Part shown: positions 60,746-64,000 of the stretch, piece by piece
Layout of the letters: each line of letters starts with the position of its first letter
Position numbering within the stretch: the stretch's first letter is position 1
Origin: Candidatus Dormiibacterota bacterium
GTDB taxonomy: Bacteria; Chloroflexota; Dormibacteria; CF-121
NCBI GenBank assembly: GCA_035544955.1
Contig: DASZZN010000009.1
Coordinates: 1 to 64,000, forward strand
Reading direction: 5' to 3'
DNA length: 64,000 bases
The notes under the pieces: generated by a model
Databases searched by the model: none
What the model was told of the DNA's origin: nothing
The model's input: only the letters and a program-made list of their open reading frames with translations
Made by a program: the position numbers and the translations under genes

Positions 60746-61032
60746 GTCCTGAGGATCTCGATGTGGTGCTGGTGCAGGAGGGCCCCGCCGTTGTGATCTG
60801 CGACGAAGTCGACGATCTTACTCAGCACCTCGTCGGCATGCCGGCTGTCGTTGCTGACACAGCTGACCCCGATCGACAGAGTTTGCCAGCTGTCCAGGTC
60901 GGCCACCTCGGCCACGGACACGTTGAACCGGCCGCGGATTTGTTGCACCAACGAACGGCTCACCTGGCGTTTTCCCTTGAGGCTGTGATTTTCCGGCAAC
61001 TGGAAAATGAGCTCGCAGGTGCCCACAACCAT
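60742..61032 (-). CDS. DUF503 (YlxP-like) protein
   Basis: 96-residue DUF503 member: VVGTCELIFQLPENHSLKGK, QQIRGRFNVSVAEVADLD and SIGVSCVSNDSRHADEVLSK. The family (YlxP) lies near ribosome-maturation genes in many bacteria and is structurally like RbfA, which suggests RNA or ribosome binding. The upstream open frame is not homologous; ATG 61032 gives the standard N-terminus. It heads the DUF503-HEAT-helicase operon. Confidence 0.85.
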   Translation of the reverse strand: MVVGTCELIFQLPENHSLKGKRQVSRSLVQQIRGRFNVSVAEVADLDSWQTLSIGVSCVSNDSRHADEVLSKIVDFVADHNGGALLHQHHIEILRT

Positions 61033-61095
61033 CTCTATCCCATAAGAATACGTAACAACTCGCCAAAGGCTTATGGCAAGCCGGCGGAGTTCTCT

Positions 61096-61101
61096 TATAG
61101 T
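61096..61101 (+). promoter_or_regulatory. -10 box of the acyl-CoA synthetase gene
   Basis: TATAGT followed by six bases and then the ATG, again the geometry of a leaderless mRNA; no Shine-Dalgarno is present. Confidence 0.5.
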
Positions 61102-61107
61102 GGCGGC

Positions 61108-62922
61108 ATGAGCGCGGCCGTTCGTGCGCCGGAGCCTGCCGCGACGCCTGGCGAGCTGCCCGAAACCGTGCCGGCACTGTTCCAGCGCACCGCGCAGCGT
61201 CGGGGCGACGCGCCCGCCCTCCACTTCAAGACGGGGCAGCGTTGGACGCCGATCAGTTGGACCGACTACCGCCGGGCCGTGAACCGGATGTCCAATGCCC
61301 TGCTCGCCGAGGGGCTGAATCCCCAGGACCGGGTGGCGCTGTGGTCCTCGAACCGGCCGGAATGGCAGATCGCCGACATCGGGATCGCGCACGCCGGGCT
61401 GGTGACCGTCGCCATCTACCAGTCCGATTCCGCGGAACAGGTCAAGTACTTGTTGAATCACTCTGAGTCGAAGGTTCTGATCGTCGAGCATCGGAAACTG
61501 CTCGACCAGGTCATTGCGCTGCGGGGCGAACTGCCGGGATTGCAGCGGGTGATCCTCGTCGAGGGCGATGCGCCGGAGGGGGAGGGCTGGGTCGTGACCT
61601 GGGAGCAGGCGCTGCGGCGGGGTGATGATTTCGGCCGCGGCCGACCGGGGCTGTTTTCCAGCCGCTGGCAGGCGGTTAGGCCCGAGGACACCGCCAGCCT
61701 GATCTACACTTCGGGCACCACGGGTCTTCCGAAAGCCGCAATCCTGACGCACCGCAATCTCACCTGGACCGCGGTCGCGACGTTGCAATGCTTCCGCGGC
61801 GACCCCAACGACCGAGTCGTTTCCTATCTGCCGCTGGCGCACGTGCTCGAGCGCGTGGTCAGCGAACTTCGCCAGCTCTGCACCGGTTGCGAGGTGTACT
61901 TCTGCCCGAGCATCGACCAGGTGATGGCGGTCGTCGCGGAAGTCCATCCCACGTACTTCACGTCGGTGCCAAGGCTTTGGGAAAAGATCTACGCGGGAAT
62001 TCGGGCCAAGATGGAGAAGGTCACCGGCCCTCGCCGCATGCTCCGCGACTGGGCGCTGCTGACGGGCGCGCTGCGCACCGCGGCGTATGAGCAGCACAAG
62101 CCAATGGCCCCCTGGGCGCGGTGGCAGTGGTCGCTGGCCGACAAGCTCGTCTTCTCAAAAATCCGCGAGACATTGGGCTTCGACAAGATCGAGGTCTGCA
62201 TCAGCGGCTCGGCTGCCGTCTCACCCGACATGCTCCGTTTCTTCTACGGCCTCGGCATCGAGATCCTGGAGGGCTATGGGCTCACCGAGACCACCGCGCC
62301 GGCGACGTTCAACCGACCCGGCGACGCGCGATTCGGCACGGTCGGGCTGCCGTTGCCCGGGGTCGAGATCCGCATCGCCGACGACGGCGAGATCCTGGTC
62401 AAGGGCAACAACGTCTTCGAAGGGTATTTCAAGGATCCGAAGACGACCAAGGAGACGCTGGTGGATGGTTGGCTGAAAACCGGCGATATCGGCGAGCTTG
62501 ACAGAGACGGCTTTCTGAAGATCACCGACCGCAAGAAGGACTTGTTCAAGACCTCCGGTGGAAAGTATGTCGCGCCAGGCGCGATGGAGACCCAGCTCAG
62601 AAGTCGGAGGGGCATTGCCCAGGCGGTAGTGCTTGGCGATCGCCGCCCCTTCGTGGCGGCGTTGTTCACCCTCGACCGCGACGCTCCCGAAGCCATAGGT
62701 GGTCCCAACGATCCCGTCGCGCAGCGGCTCGTCGATGAGGCGGTCCAGAGTGTCAACCGGGGCCTATCGCACCCGGAGCAGATCAAGAAGTGGCGCATCC
62801 TCGACGGCGACTTCCTGGTCGGCGATGAACTCACGCCCAGCATGAAGGTCAAGCGCAAGCGGATCGCCGAGAAGTACGGCGCCGAGATCGAAGCGATCTA
62901 CGCGGAGAAGAAGACCGCCTGA
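61108..62922 (+). CDS. Long-chain acyl-CoA synthetase (AMP-dependent)
   Basis: 604-residue FadD15/FAA-type ligase that activates long-chain fatty acids. Motifs: YTSGTTGLPKAAILTH near 195, a GYGLTETTAPATF adenylate motif near 390, and DRKKDLFKTSGGKYVAPGAM near 475. The C-terminal catalytic Lys is in TPSMKVKRKRI. A leaderless start follows the -10 box. It could feed acyl-CoA to lipid synthesis and to the OleA-like enzyme. Confidence 0.92.
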   Translation: MSAAVRAPEPAATPGELPETVPALFQRTAQRRGDAPALHFKTGQRWTPISWTDYRRAVNRMSNALLAEGLNPQDRVALWSSNRPEWQIADIGIAHAGLVTVAIYQSDSAEQVKYLLNHSESKVLIVEHRKLLDQVIALRGELPGLQRVILVEGDAPEGEGWVVTWEQALRRGDDFGRGRPGLFSSRWQAVRPEDTASLIYTSGTTGLPKAAILTHRNLTWTAVATLQCFRGDPNDRVVSYLPLAHVLERVVSELRQLCTGCEVYFCPSIDQVMAVVAEVHPTYFTSVPRLWEKIYAGIRAKMEKVTGPRRMLRDWALLTGALRTAAYEQHKPMAPWARWQWSLADKLVFSKIRETLGFDKIEVCISGSAAVSPDMLRFFYGLGIEILEGYGLTETTAPATFNRPGDARFGTVGLPLPGVEIRIADDGEILVKGNNVFEGYFKDPKTTKETLVDGWLKTGDIGELDRDGFLKITDRKKDLFKTSGGKYVAPGAMETQLRSRRGIAQAVVLGDRRPFVAALFTLDRDAPEAIGGPNDPVAQRLVDEAVQSVNRGLSHPEQIKKWRILDGDFLVGDELTPSMKVKRKRIAEKYGAEIEAIYAEKKTA

Positions 62923-62926
62923 CGGG

Positions 62927-63766
62927 CTACAACCGAAGGAGGATGTCGGGCCGGATGATCGCGGTCAGGCCCAACATCACACAGGCGGCGCCCGCGACGT
63001 AGGAAAGCATGATGCCATGCTGCCACGCTTTCTCCAGGAAGAACACCGCCGCAACGACAGCCATTAATGGCAGGTTCATCAAGCCGAGAACGGCAAGCAC
63101 CGCCATGAGCGCCCCGCATGACCCCGCGCACTGGAGACCGTGTAAGAGTCCGGTGCGCGCCGCGGCAGACGTGCCGACACCGACGTCATGCGAGAGGATG
63201 AAGCTGAGCGGCGACCGACACGCTCGCAAGCAAGCGTTGTTGAGCGGCGTCAGCTGGTATAAGCCCGCGAGGACCACAATGGCCCCACCGAGGCGGGGCA
63301 GCCAGCCGTCCAGCGGGGCGGCGATCGATGATCCAAGAAGCTGGATAACGCCAAACAGGACGACCCCGGCCGCCGTCCAGACCACAAGGTAGCCGACCAC
63401 AAACGCGACTGTCCGGATCTTTCCTTCGCCGCGCGACCGGACGACGCCGGCGTGAGTCAGCACCATCGGTGCCACGGCCGGAAACATCATGGCCACCATC
63501 ATCACGACCCACGTCCCGAGAAAGAGCCCGCCACCCACCATCGCCATCCCGCCCATGGCGGCCATCGAGGCCGCCTGCTGAGCGATCACCAGCCAGGCAG
63601 CGGCGGCAAAGCCGAGCAGCGCGGCAATGATTGCGGTCGCAACGGGGCGCGGCAGAGCGACTTCGGGTGACAGTGTGCCTATCTGTTGGCTCCGTAGTCG
63701 AGTGCTGGCCCCCAGTCTTTGCCTCGACCCTCGGGCGTGCGGTCGAAGACCAACCACAGCGGCCAC
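62927..63766 (-). CDS. DUF2182 metal-binding integral membrane protein
   Basis: Seven or eight hydrophobic segments with the DUF2182 motifs FLGTWVVMMVAMMFPAVAPM, LYQLTPLNNACLRACRSPLS and GLLHGLQCAGSCGALMAVL (paired Cys/His probably binding metal). The start is uncertain: GTG 63766 overlaps the DUF899 gene by 88 bases, while a CTG at 63671-63673 just after that gene would give 249 residues and fits the family better. Often found beside DUF1326 or DUF899 genes; function unknown. Confidence 0.78.
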   Translation of the reverse strand: MAAVVGLRPHARGSRQRLGASTRLRSQQIGTLSPEVALPRPVATAIIAALLGFAAAAWLVIAQQAASMAAMGGMAMVGGGLFLGTWVVMMVAMMFPAVAPMVLTHAGVVRSRGEGKIRTVAFVVGYLVVWTAAGVVLFGVIQLLGSSIAAPLDGWLPRLGGAIVVLAGLYQLTPLNNACLRACRSPLSFILSHDVGVGTSAAARTGLLHGLQCAGSCGALMAVLAVLGLMNLPLMAVVAAVFFLEKAWQHGIMLSYVAGAACVMLGLTAIIRPDILLRL

Positions 63767-64000
63767 ATGAAGTCGACGTGCCGCATGTCCTGGCCGGGGT
63801 CGGGCGCTACCAGGAATAGCTCGCTGCTCCAGAAGTGGTAGATCCTCCCGTCTCGTCGAATAAAGACCGTCGCCATCGGAGTTTGCTCGCCGTCGGGCTC
63901 CTCGGCCTTGTAGTCACGGTTGTAGGTGTTGTTGGCGGAGGAGAGCAGGCGCGCGTGGCGCCAGCCCCGCGACTGCGCGTGGGCGCGGAAGCGCTCGATC
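63679..64000 (-). CDS. DUF899 thioredoxin-like protein, 5' part beyond the window
   Basis: Partial gene: 106 codons of the C-terminal half are present and the frame is open to the window edge. FIRRDGRIYHFWSSELFLV and the C-terminal LWLVFDRTPEGRGKDWGPAL, with LDYG just before the end, are diagnostic of DUF899, thioredoxin-fold proteins whose N-terminal half (not seen) holds the redox motif. Its stop precedes the DUF2182 gene, with which it probably forms an operon. Confidence 0.82.
   Translation of the reverse strand, partial: IERFRAHAQSRGWRHARLLSSANNTYNRDYKAEEPDGEQTPMATVFIRRDGRIYHFWSSELFLVAPDPGQDMRHVDFMWPLWLVFDRTPEGRGKDWGPALDYGANR

Noticed and set aside
61033-62097. Upstream extension of the DUF503 frame
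   Set aside because: Antisense to the acyl-CoA synthetase; DUF503 proteins are about 95 residues and start at the chosen ATG.

Overview
High-G+C bacterial chromosome segment of 64 kb carrying mostly housekeeping and respiratory genes, plus an accessory middle third. Several traits fit a soil Terrabacteria lineage, with Candidatus Dormibacterota, Chloroflexota or a deep actinobacterium as candidates. These are a bc-type menaquinol oxidase operon fused to an A2-type aa3 oxidase operon, a CtaA-CtaB fusion, a BldD-like regulator, and many apparently leaderless genes with a -10 box 7-8 nt before the start codon. The taxonomic call is an inference; no rRNA gene is present.

Layout. 0.2-7.3 kb, minus strand: a class A penicillin-binding protein with a probable zinc-ribbon N-terminus, NAD salvage (pncB-pncA), the start of fatty-acid synthesis (fabH-accD-accA), and a YjbQ-family gene. 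7.3-9.3 kb: a GH15 hydrolase. 9.3-18.8 kb, plus strand: one long respiratory operon containing a Rieske protein, split cytochrome b, a triheme cytochrome c, CoxB with a C-terminal cupredoxin, CtaD, fused CtaA-CtaB, five microproteins or small membrane proteins, a blue-copper lipoprotein and a DUF3465 lipoprotein. No oxidase subunit III is visible. 18.8-28.3 kb: biotin ligase, a frameshifted DMT transporter, thiolase, an HD hydrolase, xseA-xseB, two XRE-type regulators and tRNA-Arg(CCG).

28.4-45.2 kb is the accessory region. It begins at the tRNA 3' end with AT-rich DNA and holds many gene remnants (HIT, LuxR, zinc-ADH, GH43, MoaE, small membrane proteins). It also has a two-copy repeat of about 115 bp with a conserved hairpin, a large LuxR (LAL-type) regulator with a lipoprotein/DUF4242 operon, an ABC transporter, a GH2 enzyme, a thymidylate-synthase-like protein and a secreted beta-helix protein.

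45.2-57.4 kb: a lipoprotein, a DUF6582/cyclase fusion, and then a compact cluster (47.8-54.5 kb) with OleA-, OleC- and OleD-like enzymes, a P450, an MFS exporter and a GT2 glycosyltransferase. I see no OleB. This looks like a long-chain beta-lactone or olefin-type natural-product pathway and is the best candidate for an undescribed system here. Two LamG lipoproteins, a uracil-DNA glycosylase and a deoxyribosyltransferase-like protein follow. 57.4-64.0 kb: a DUF503-HEAT-Ski2-like helicase operon, a long-chain acyl-CoA synthetase, a DUF2182 membrane protein and the 3' part of a DUF899 gene cut by the window edge.
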